DNA of 10,137 nt from Lachnospiraceae bacterium. Lineage in GTDB: Bacteria > Bacillota > Clostridia > Lachnospirales > Lachnospiraceae. The DNA lies in NCBI GenBank assembly GCA_900752065.1, contig CAADTT010000094.1, positions 1 to 10,137 on the forward strand, read 5' to 3'. The notes under the pieces were generated by a model. That model did no database searches. It was not told the origin of the DNA and was given only the letters and a program-made list of their open reading frames with translations. A program made the position numbers and the translations under genes. Below are positions 1 through 6,780 of the stretch, in pieces (within the stretch, counting starts at the first letter, position 1; every line of letters begins with the position of its first letter).

Positions 1-1
1 A

Positions 2-244
2 GGCAGAAAAGTGCTGCTGTCCTGGAAGAAGGTAAAGGGAGCTTCTGCTTACCTGATTTACCGTGCAGACAGCAAAAAGGGAACCTATAAGCTTGTGGGC
101 AAGGTAAAGAAAGCCAACACCGTAAAATTCACGGACAGCAAAAAGTTGAAAAAGGGCAGGAAATATTACTATAAAGTAGCAGTTCTGCAGAAGGGGAAAT
201 ACAGCCCGCTCGGAAAAGCAGTAAAGATTTCTGTAAGAGAATAA
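2..244 (+). CDS. C-terminal end of a surface/secreted protein with an Fn3-like module (5' truncated)
   Basis: An open frame runs in from the left edge without a start and ends at TAA 242-244, giving the last 80 codons of a longer protein. The GTG at base 11 lies inside the fold and has no ribosome binding site, so it is not taken as the start. The visible peptide reads as one fibronectin-type-III-like beta sandwich: LLSWKKVKGASAYLIYR near the start (the conserved Trp strand and a Tyr-x-Ile-Tyr strand), then KGTYKLVGKV, a TVKFTDSKKLKKGRKYYY strand pair, and YKVAVLQKGKYSPLG at the end. Modules of this type commonly end large secreted or wall-associated Clostridia proteins, often in series. The fragment is strongly lysine-rich, and no LPXTG motif or C-terminal membrane segment follows. 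The lipoprotein gene starts 19 nt downstream, so the two are probably co-transcribed. The function of the full protein cannot be read from here. Confidence 0.75.
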   Translation, partial: GRKVLLSWKKVKGASAYLIYRADSKKGTYKLVGKVKKANTVKFTDSKKLKKGRKYYYKVAVLQKGKYSPLGKAVKISVRE

Positions 245-263
245 AGAAAGGAAGAAAAAGGTT

Positions 264-1034
264 ATGAAAAAGAGAACATTGATTTCAGTAATGATGGCGT
301 TTGTTATGGTTTGTCTGGCAGGATGCGGAAGCAAATCACTGACGGCAGAGGAAGTTCTGGCAAAAGCAACGGAAAAACAGCAGGCGGCGAAGAGCATAGA
401 TGCATCCATGAAAATGGATATCAGCATGGATATTGCAGGACAGAGTATAGACTATGACATGGACATAGACATGAAAGCGATTGATATGAATGAGGAAGGA
501 ATGCAGATGTCGATGCGGACAGACATGGATATTCTCGGGCAGCAGATGTCTATGAATACCTACTATACAGACGGATGTTATTATATGGATTCTATGGGAC
601 AGAAGATGAAAATGAACATGGACATCGCCGAGATGACAGAAACATTAAAGCAGAACAGTGTCTTTACTGAAATTCCGGCAGATGCATACAAATCCCTGGA
701 GGTGGAGGAAAAAGACGGCGGCCGCATGCTGACCTATACGGCAGATGGAAGCCAGTTGACGGAGATCGTTGATTCTATTATGAGCGGTATGATGGGCTCT
801 CTGGGAGAAATGGACGACATGGACGTCAGTCTGGGTGACGTGAGCGGTACGATAACACTGGACAAGGATTTCAACGTGACCGCGCAGACAATGAAGATGG
901 ATATGACTATGACAGTAGAAGGTATGGATGTGGGCGCGTCGATGGATATGGACATGACAGTAAACAATCCGGGGCAGGAAGTGACCGTCGAGCTTCCAGA
1001 TGATCTGGACTCTTATGAGGAAATGGAAGAATAA
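264..1034 (+). CDS. methionine-rich lipoprotein, DUF6612/LppX-LolA-like
   Basis: A 256-residue lipoprotein. It has a basic N-terminus (MKKR), a hydrophobic stretch and the lipobox L18-A19-G20-C21, so signal peptidase II should cleave before Cys21 and anchor it to the outer face of the membrane. The ATG at 264 follows AAGGAA (248-253) at a normal distance. A short helix-like segment (SLTAEEVLAKATEKQQAAKS) leads into a region with Met at alternate positions, such as MKMDISMDI, DMDIDMKAIDM and MQMSMRTDMDILGQQMSM. I count about 33 Met in the 236 mature residues. This x-Met-x-Met layout, helix-then-strands order and acidic tail fit small Firmicutes lipoproteins of the DUF6612 type, related in fold to LppX/LolA proteins that hold hydrophobic ligands. 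Family assignment is from pattern memory. The ligand and role are unknown. The Met could line a hydrophobic cavity, bind a soft metal or absorb oxidants. The gene is followed immediately by a terminator. Confidence 0.8.
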   Translation: MKKRTLISVMMAFVMVCLAGCGSKSLTAEEVLAKATEKQQAAKSIDASMKMDISMDIAGQSIDYDMDIDMKAIDMNEEGMQMSMRTDMDILGQQMSMNTYYTDGCYYMDSMGQKMKMNMDIAEMTETLKQNSVFTEIPADAYKSLEVEEKDGGRMLTYTADGSQLTEIVDSIMSGMMGSLGEMDDMDVSLGDVSGTITLDKDFNVTAQTMKMDMTMTVEGMDVGASMDMDMTVNNPGQEVTVELPDDLDSYEEMEE

Positions 1035-1045
1035 AGGACATGCAG

Positions 1046-1088
1046 GGCAGCCCCTTTGCTTTACAAAAGGGCTGCCTGATAAATTTTT
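1046..1088 (+). terminator. rho-independent terminator after the lipoprotein gene
   Basis: The arms 1046-1057 and 1065-1076 pair over 8 perfect GC-rich base pairs (GGCAGCCC with GGGCTGCC), then one C-A mismatch and three T-A pairs, closing a 7-nt loop. A T5 run (1084-1088) follows a few bases after the stem. It begins 11 nt beyond the stop of the lipoprotein gene. The T tract is slightly distant from the stem, which lowers predicted efficiency, but position and stem strength support termination. Confidence 0.82.
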
Positions 1089-1090
1089 AG

Positions 1091-1118
1091 TATCTTTGCA
1101 GATAACACTGCAAAGATA
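1091..1118. promoter_or_regulatory. perfect 11-bp inverted repeat between terminator and GH84 gene
   Basis: TATCTTTGCAG (1091-1101) is repeated exactly in inverted form as CTGCAAAGATA (1108-1118), with a 6-nt spacer. TTTT follows at 1119-1122 and merges into the exact hexamer TTGACA at 1121-1126. It could be a second, AT-rich terminator hairpin, or an operator lying directly upstream of the glycosidase promoter. The sequence alone does not decide between these. Confidence 0.6.
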
Positions 1119-1120
1119 TT

Positions 1121-1126
1121 TTGACA
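1121..1126 (+). promoter_or_regulatory. possible -35 element (TTGACA) for the GH84 gene
   Basis: This is an exact match to the sigma-A -35 consensus, 50 nt before the chosen start codon and just after a strong terminator, where a new promoter is expected. No good TATAAT-like -10 lies 16-19 nt downstream (around 1143-1151 the sequence is TTGCGAATG), so the call is weak unless an activator or another sigma factor helps. Confidence 0.3.
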
Positions 1127-1131
1127 AAAGC

Positions 1132-1143
1132 AGTGAAGGTTTT
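1132..1143 (+). repeat. leader element AGTGAAGGTTTT, copy 1
   Basis: This 12-nt sequence occurs identically at 5569-5580, in both cases a few tens of bases before a start codon and upstream of a TAAGGAG ribosome binding site. Here CAAAA (1125-1129) can pair with TTTTG (1141-1145), placing AGTGAAGG in the loop of a small hairpin. Its function is unknown. Confidence 0.4.
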
Positions 1144-1162
1144 TGCGAATGAATAGGGAAGT

Positions 1163-1168
1163 AAGGAG
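1163..1168 (+). promoter_or_regulatory. ribosome binding site fixing the GH84 start
   Basis: AAGGAG lies 7 nt before ATG 1176. This decides the start over the in-frame TTG at 1143 and ATG at 1149, which would add up to 11 residues ahead of an otherwise classic signal peptide and have no ribosome binding site. Confidence 0.85.
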
Positions 1169-1175
1169 AATATTT

Positions 1176-4100
1176 ATGAAAAGAGCAAAAAAGTTTATGA
1201 GTTTTTTTGTTGCGGCAGCAGTGATGATCACAGGAGTTCTTCCTGCGGCGGCATATGAAAAGCCGGAAAATGCGGAGACGGTATTACACGATGGCTATGC
1301 ATCCGCACAGGATGCATATGCCATTTATCCCGTTCCGCAGAGTACTGTTTACCCGGGCGGAGAGTTCACGCTGGGAGAAAATGTACAGGTAGTGAGCGAA
1401 AGCGGTGTGGATGAATACACAAACAGCTTTTTGGAGGAGATCCTCAGCGATTATGGCAGGACAAAGACAGAGAGCAGTACGGCCGGCACAGGGCAGAAAA
1501 TCCTTCTGGGAATCAAAGGCAGCGGCGGCGCTGCCGACGCCTGGGTGAATTCGAATGTGTCACTTTCCAAAACGGATCTTTTTGAGCAGACAGATTCTTA
1601 TCTCCTGAGTGCAAAGGATGGTACGATTGTAATTCTGGGCCGGGATACGGACGCCGTATATTATGGTCTGGCAACGCTGCAGATGATGTTTTCTTCCTTT
1701 GCGGGAAAACGGTTTCTGAATGTGCAGATTGAAGACTATGCCGTTATGAAGATGAGGGGATTCATTGAGGGATTTTACGGCGGCTGGAACTATGAGGGGC
1801 GCGAGAGCCTGATGCGGTTTGGCCGGGATGTGAAGATGAATACCTATATCTATGCATCTAAGACGGATGAATATCATACTACGAAATATGATGTGCTTTA
1901 TCCTGCGGATGATATAGAAAAGATCAAAGAGCTTGTCCGGGTCGGAGAAGAGACAAAGGTGAAGTATGGGTGGTCCGTACATATTTCTTCATTTTTTAAT
2001 TCATTGAGCGGAAAAACAGTAGGGTCAGAGGAATATAATACGGCATTTGACGCCAATTATGGAAAGCTGACGGCAAAATTCCAGCAGCTCTACGATGCGG
2101 GTGTCCGGAAGTTTGCGATCCTGAATGACGATTTTGGCGGGGGCGCACATACAGAAGTCGTCCGTCTGCTGAATAAGCTGGACGACGAGTTCCTGACGCC
2201 GAAGGGCTGTGAGAACCTGACATACTGCATGCAGGGATACAACAAGGCGTGGAGCCAATGGAGCAGCAATGCAGGGGAGATGGAGGCATTAAAAAATCTG
2301 AACGATTCCATTGACCTGTTCTGGACGGGGGATGACGTAAATGCTCCAATCACTCAGGAAACGGTGGACTATGTAAAAGAAAAGACGGGGCATGAGGCGG
2401 TATTCTGGCTGAATTACCCGGTAAATGAACATGCAAAATCGGGAGTCTATCTGGGAAACATCACCCATTATGTGAGGGATGGTGTCACCGGACTGGCAGG
2501 CGGCGTGTCGAATCCGTGCCGTTACACGGAGGCGAATAAGGTTGCGCTGTTCCAGTTGGCATGCCTGTTCTGGAATAACAATAACTACACGGAAAAAGCA
2601 GATAGGATCTGGGAGGAATCCTTTAAATATCTTGAACCGGAGGTGTACCAGGCATACCTGACGATTGCAAGAAATGTATCGAATTGTCCAAACTCCAGCA
2701 GGATATCGGCAGGATTTCCTGAGTCAGAATACCTGAAAGACGCGCTTGACGCAGTAGGAGAGAAGGTGCAGAAGGGAAAGGCAGTGGCAGATGATGCCCA
2801 GGCGCAGATGTTGGAAAAAGAGTTTTCGAATATTCTGGCAGCCATAGATACTTTCCGAAGAGACTGCAAAAACGAGGTGTTAAAAACAGATCTGGAATCG
2901 TGGCTGAATTCGCTTCATGATGTGGCGGCCGCAGGCGAGGCAGTGATGCGTGCTCTCTTTGCCCTGGATGAGAAGGATGCGGATACGGCTTTGGATAATA
3001 TGGGAATTGCCGGACGCGCCATGAATACGCAGGGAAGTTATCCCAGCTTTGACGGAAATATGGCCCAGGCAGGAAGCAAACGACTGGTTCCGTTCGTGAA
3101 CAGCGCGCTCATAGCTGTGAAAAACAGGCTGATTCCTTATCTGAATCCCGGATCTACAGAGTTTACACCGTCCTTCTATGGAAAGATGGGAGGGACGGTT
3201 CTGGGGGATTCTGCAAATACAGCAAAGATTTTCGATGGCAATGCGGCAAGCTTTGCAGAGTTTCAGACGATTCAGCAACTGGGGGATTACTTTGGCGTTG
3301 ATATGGGAAGAAGCCTTCCGGTACACAGCATTGATATCCTTCAGGCAAAAGAGGATACACACCATGACTACTTTCACAATGCCGCTTTGGAATATTCCGA
3401 GGACGGGGAGAACTGGACGCAGATCGGTTCGGATTATGCAGATACGGTGCATATCAGCGTGGAAGATCTTGAGATCAGGGCGAGATATATCCGTCTAAGG
3501 CTGACAAAGGTAGGAACGTCGAGTAAAAATGACTATTGGACCTATATCCGCGAAATTACCATTAACGGCGGAGAGGCAAAAGAGAACTTTGGCATTTACG
3601 CAAGTTCAGACGAGATTTCCGGCACAGTATCCCTCGATGGGCTCACATACAGCCTGTTAGGAGACGGGCAGATATCGCTGGCAGCAGGAGAATATGTTGG
3701 AGTGAAGCTGGAGGAACTGGCCGGGCTCACGAGTGTGAATCTGTCCGGCGAAGGAGTATCGGATCTGACGGCACAATATTCCAAAAACGGTGTGCTCTGG
3801 AACGACGTGCCGGATGTGCTGAACGGGGAGGAAGCCCGCTATGTACGTTTGTATAATGGAACAGCTCAGACAGTGAACCTTACCGTGGAAAGCTTTGAAG
3901 TTACCGTAGACAGCAGAGCGCTCAGCCCGTCTGTGACAGAGACGAATTATGACGATCTGAAAGAGGGAGCGTGGGAGAATCTGTTTGATGGAAACGAGGC
4001 ATCCTATGCATGGACGAACAGGGCGCAGCGGACGGACGACTATATTATTGTAGATCTGGGAGCAGAGGCTCCGGTATATGACCTGACGATTACTACGCAG

Positions 4101-5537
4101 GATGAAAATCCTAAATTTTATAATGCGAAATTTTATCTGTCCACGGACAAGAGTAACTGGGGAGAGCCGATTGCAACTGTTACAAATGCCGGCGGCGATG
4201 CTGTACGGGAAGACATTTATTATCGGATCAGGAAGGACCTGGGAGGCAGATCTGCCCGGTATTTGAAGATTCTGATCACCGGAGATACAGGATATTATCT
4301 GCGGATTAACGAGATTGCGATCAATAAGACGGTAAAGAGTGAAAGAAGAGATATCACCGGAACGCTCGAAGGGGATCTGCAAAAGATGATAGACGGCGAT
4401 ATTTCCACCGTATATATCGCGTCGCGCCCGTCAGATGGAACAGATTATGTAAAATATCAGTTGACAGAAGACACGAAAGCGACATCCCTCATGCTCCTGC
4501 AGGATGCAACGGCTGTCACAAATGCAGTGGTAACGGCGGAAGTTTACGACGGAACAGAGATACGGACGGAGAAGCTGGGCATTCTGGATGCCGGATGTAA
4601 GACATTTTACAGAAGCGGAAACGAGGATATCCTGTCAGTTACCGTAACCTGGCCGGAGGGTACGCTTCCGGTGCTGTATGAGATACTTCCTGTCACCGGA
4701 GAGAAGGTACATAAGATTTCTTTCCGTGGAGAAGGAGCCCCGGGCGATGCGGTGTACTGCCCGGAAGAAAGGACGATCGTCCTGCCTGGGAATATCGCCC
4801 GAAAAGAAGGATACACCTTTAAAGGCTGGAGCGATGGAACCACAGTTTACGCAGCAGGAATACGCTATGCGATCGGAACAGAAGATGTATCGCTGACCGC
4901 TGTGTGGGAGAAGGATCAAAAGCCGGAAGACAAGCCAAATCCGACACCAACCCCGGCGCCAACACCGGACATCAAACCGGATCCAGTTCCAAATCCGGCG
5001 CCGGCAGAGGAGAAGATCGAGAAGGGTAAGGTTTACGCAAGCGGTAATTATACCTATAAGGTCACAGATGCTTCAAAAAGAACAGTCTCTCTCACCGGTA
5101 TTGAGAAGAGCAGGCTGGCAAAGCTGACGAAAGTTTCTGTTGGAAATAAGGTGGTGCTTGGAGGAAAGGACTATCAGGTAACGGGAATCGAAGCCTCTGC
5201 CTTTAAGAATAATGGAAAGATCACAAGCGTAACAATCGGCGCCAATGTCGTGTCAATCGGTAAAAATGCATTTTCGGGATGCGGAAAATTAAAGAAGGTT
5301 ACGGTAAAGAGCAGGAATCTGAAACAGATCGGGGCAAAGGCGTTTTATAAATGCCGAAAGCTTGGCAGCATTACTTTCAAGGGAACAAAGGCTCCGAAGA
5401 TCGGCAGCAGTGCATTTAAGGGAATCAAAGCAGTGTGCAAAGTATATGTCCCGAAGAAAATGCAGAGCGGGCAGTTGAAGAAGCTGAAAAAGAATATGAA
5501 GAGCGCCGGAAAGAAAGTCGTATATAAGAAAAAGTGA
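1176..5537 (+). CDS. secreted multidomain GH84 beta-N-acetylglucosaminidase (NagH/NagJ-like)
   Basis: A 1453-residue secreted glycosidase that should release terminal beta-linked GlcNAc by substrate-assisted catalysis. Order: signal peptide 1-27 (cleavage after PAAA); GH20b-like N-domain about 45-180; GH84 catalytic barrel about 190-480, recognised by RGFIEGFYGGW (194-204), the KMNTYIYASKTDEYH strand, the Asp pair D318-D319 in AILNDDFGGG, FWTGDD (382-387) and FWLNYPVNEH (410-419); a helical region to about 650; an F5/8C-like module (CBM32 type) about 665-798; a beta linker domain about 800-912; a second F5/8C module about 916-1050; a weaker galactose-binding-like domain about 1053-1176; a Listeria-Bacteroides repeat 1178-1247; a Pro/Thr linker about 1248-1280; BspA-type LRR_5 repeats about 1289-1415; and a very basic tail. 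There is no LPXTG. In Clostridium perfringens NagJ the Asp pair is D297-D298, and the residue matching D401 is Glu418 here. Likely substrates are mucin glycans or O-GlcNAc proteins, with hyaluronan less certain. Confidence 0.9.
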   Translation: MKRAKKFMSFFVAAAVMITGVLPAAAYEKPENAETVLHDGYASAQDAYAIYPVPQSTVYPGGEFTLGENVQVVSESGVDEYTNSFLEEILSDYGRTKTESSTAGTGQKILLGIKGSGGAADAWVNSNVSLSKTDLFEQTDSYLLSAKDGTIVILGRDTDAVYYGLATLQMMFSSFAGKRFLNVQIEDYAVMKMRGFIEGFYGGWNYEGRESLMRFGRDVKMNTYIYASKTDEYHTTKYDVLYPADDIEKIKELVRVGEETKVKYGWSVHISSFFNSLSGKTVGSEEYNTAFDANYGKLTAKFQQLYDAGVRKFAILNDDFGGGAHTEVVRLLNKLDDEFLTPKGCENLTYCMQGYNKAWSQWSSNAGEMEALKNLNDSIDLFWTGDDVNAPITQETVDYVKEKTGHEAVFWLNYPVNEHAKSGVYLGNITHYVRDGVTGLAGGVSNPCRYTEANKVALFQLACLFWNNNNYTEKADRIWEESFKYLEPEVYQAYLTIARNVSNCPNSSRISAGFPESEYLKDALDAVGEKVQKGKAVADDAQAQMLEKEFSNILAAIDTFRRDCKNEVLKTDLESWLNSLHDVAAAGEAVMRALFALDEKDADTALDNMGIAGRAMNTQGSYPSFDGNMAQAGSKRLVPFVNSALIAVKNRLIPYLNPGSTEFTPSFYGKMGGTVLGDSANTAKIFDGNAASFAEFQTIQQLGDYFGVDMGRSLPVHSIDILQAKEDTHHDYFHNAALEYSEDGENWTQIGSDYADTVHISVEDLEIRARYIRLRLTKVGTSSKNDYWTYIREITINGGEAKENFGIYASSDEISGTVSLDGLTYSLLGDGQISLAAGEYVGVKLEELAGLTSVNLSGEGVSDLTAQYSKNGVLWNDVPDVLNGEEARYVRLYNGTAQTVNLTVESFEVTVDSRALSPSVTETNYDDLKEGAWENLFDGNEASYAWTNRAQRTDDYIIVDLGAEAPVYDLTITTQDENPKFYNAKFYLSTDKSNWGEPIATVTNAGGDAVREDIYYRIRKDLGGRSARYLKILITGDTGYYLRINEIAINKTVKSERRDITGTLEGDLQKMIDGDISTVYIASRPSDGTDYVKYQLTEDTKATSLMLLQDATAVTNAVVTAEVYDGTEIRTEKLGILDAGCKTFYRSGNEDILSVTVTWPEGTLPVLYEILPVTGEKVHKISFRGEGAPGDAVYCPEERTIVLPGNIARKEGYTFKGWSDGTTVYAAGIRYAIGTEDVSLTAVWEKDQKPEDKPNPTPTPAPTPDIKPDPVPNPAPAEEKIEKGKVYASGNYTYKVTDASKRTVSLTGIEKSRLAKLTKVSVGNKVVLGGKDYQVTGIEASAFKNNGKITSVTIGANVVSIGKNAFSGCGKLKKVTVKSRNLKQIGAKAFYKCRKLGSITFKGTKAPKIGSSAFKGIKAVCKVYVPKKMQSGQLKKLKKNMKSAGKKVVYKKK
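5038..5420 (+). repeat. BspA-type leucine-rich repeats in the GH84 C-terminus
   Basis: After the Pro/Thr linker the protein carries about three degenerate 22-24-residue repeats of the LRR_5 kind. They are visible as ASAFKNNGKITSVTIGANV, NAFSGCGKLKKVTVKS and KAFYKCRKLGSITFKG, with SSAFKGIKAVCKVYVPKK as a capping copy. Each has the pattern xAFxxCxKLxxVTxxx. Such repeats on Clostridia surface proteins are usually linked to adhesion or wall retention. The final 30 or so residues are mostly Lys and hydrophobic. Confidence 0.7.
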
Positions 5538-5568
5538 AACTGTGAAGATACTGAACAGTTACCGAAAA

Positions 5569-5580
5569 AGTGAAGGTTTT
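5569..5580 (+). repeat. leader element AGTGAAGGTTTT, copy 2
   Basis: Identical to 1132-1143 and placed before sbcD. CGAAAA (5563-5568) pairs with TTTTCG (5577-5582) and presents AGTGAAGG as the loop, as in copy 1 but with different closing bases. The gap between the glycosidase stop and sbcD (5538-5601) also holds a weak AACTGT/ACAGTT inverted repeat (5538-5543 with 5555-5560). No clear terminator is seen. Confidence 0.4.
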
Positions 5581-5591
5581 CGTGAAAGGAT

Positions 5592-5597
5592 AAGGAG
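5592..5597 (+). promoter_or_regulatory. ribosome binding site fixing the sbcD start
   Basis: AAGGAG sits 4 nt before ATG 5602. The frame stays open upstream to a GTG at 5542, but the nuclease fold begins exactly at MRIFHISDLHIG, so ATG 5602 is the start. The 4-nt spacing is on the short side. Confidence 0.85.
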
Positions 5598-5601
5598 TTG
5601 C

Positions 5602-6780
5602 ATGAGAATATTCCACATTTCAGATTTACACATTGGAAAACAGCTTCATCTATATAATTTGAGGGAGAGCCAGCGCTATGCCCTGGCACAGATCGTACAG
5701 CGTGTGGAGGAATACCGGCCGGATGTTTTACTCATTGCCGGTGATATCTATGACAGATCCGTTCCGTCGGGAGAGGCGTATGAAATGCTGGATGATTTTT
5801 TGAATGACCTGGCGGAGATCACTCCCTCCATTCCGGTGCTGATCATTGCCGGAAATCATGACAATGCGGCCCGGCTGAAATTTGCCAGCTCGTTTTTCAG
5901 GAAACACAACATCCATATCGCAGTGATGCCGCCGCAGACAGAGGAAGAGCATCTGGAGAAAATTACCCTTCAGGACGAATACGGGGAAGTAGATTTTTAT
6001 CTGCTTCCCTTTACAAAACCGGCATATGTGCGCGGTCTCTTTGAAGAGGGGAAGATCACAGACTACCACAGCGCCGTTGCGGAATTGCTCAGGCGGGAGG
6101 AGATCGATGTTTCCCGGAGAAATGTGCTGGTGGCCCATCAGTTTTTCGTATCCCAGGGTACAGCGCCTCAAACGAGCGATTCGGAAATTACATATATTTC
6201 TGTGGGAGGGCTGGACAGCGTGGATGTATCCTGTGTGATGGACTTCGACTATGTGGCATTGGGACATATCCACGGCGCTCAGAGGATCGGGGCAGATCAT
6301 ATCCGCTATTCCGGGACGCCCCTGAAATATTCGGTCAGTGAGGAGCATCATAGAAAGGGAATCCTCATGGTGACGATGGGAGAGAAAGGGACAGAGAACC
6401 TTTACGAGAGGATTCCAATCGAAGGAAAGCCGGATGTGAGAAGCATCAGAGGAACCTTGCAGGAGGTCATTGCCCTGGCAAACGATGAGAACAGAGACGA
6501 TTATGTCAGCATTGTCCTGACAGATGAAGAGCTGTACCGGCCGAAGGATCAACTGGATGAACATTATTCCCATATTCTTGAGGTCAGGGTTGATAACAAG
6601 AGGACACAGAGCCGCCTGGAGAATGCAGATGCGGCGGTGCGGGTTATGGATCCATTGTCTGCATTCCGGGAATTTTATCAGGAAATGAATGGACAGCCGT
6701 TAAGCGAAAAAGAGGAGAACGTATTTTTGGAGATACTTGAGCAGGCAAAAAATGATGCAGAGCAGGAGAGTGTGATATGA
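5602..6780 (+). CDS. sbcD: SbcD, nuclease subunit of the SbcCD exonuclease
   Basis: A 392-residue Mn-dependent phosphoesterase, the bacterial Mre11 counterpart. With SbcC it processes DNA ends, opens hairpins and removes protein-blocked ends in the cytoplasm. All calcineurin-like metallophosphatase motifs are present: DLHIG (D8, H10), GDIYDRSVPSG (D48), GNHDN (N85, H86, D87), AHQFF (H179) and LGHIHGAQ (H222, H224). SGTPLKYS follows at 237-244, typical of SbcD/Mre11. Residues from about 267 onward match the SbcD C-terminal domain region that docks on SbcC. The length is close to the roughly 400 residues of E. coli SbcD. The stop overlaps the sbcC start (ATGA, 6777-6780), so the two are translationally coupled. 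It lies 64 nt after the glycosidase, with no obvious terminator between, so it may be read through from that gene or have its own weak promoter. No residue is missing and the enzyme looks active. Confidence 0.96.
   Translation: MRIFHISDLHIGKQLHLYNLRESQRYALAQIVQRVEEYRPDVLLIAGDIYDRSVPSGEAYEMLDDFLNDLAEITPSIPVLIIAGNHDNAARLKFASSFFRKHNIHIAVMPPQTEEEHLEKITLQDEYGEVDFYLLPFTKPAYVRGLFEEGKITDYHSAVAELLRREEIDVSRRNVLVAHQFFVSQGTAPQTSDSEITYISVGGLDSVDVSCVMDFDYVALGHIHGAQRIGADHIRYSGTPLKYSVSEEHHRKGILMVTMGEKGTENLYERIPIEGKPDVRSIRGTLQEVIALANDENRDDYVSIVLTDEELYRPKDQLDEHYSHILEVRVDNKRTQSRLENADAAVRVMDPLSAFREFYQEMNGQPLSEKEENVFLEILEQAKNDAEQESVI

Noticed and set aside
645..1127. 160-codon minus-strand ORF across the lipoprotein gene
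   Set aside because: It is the shadow of the Met/Asp-rich coding frame (ATG-GAC read backwards gives His/Val-rich peptide). It runs through the terminator and has no family features.
5538..5560. AACTGT/ACAGTT inverted repeat after the GH84 stop as a terminator
   Set aside because: It has only 6 bp, an 11-nt loop and no T run after it, so it is too weak to call.
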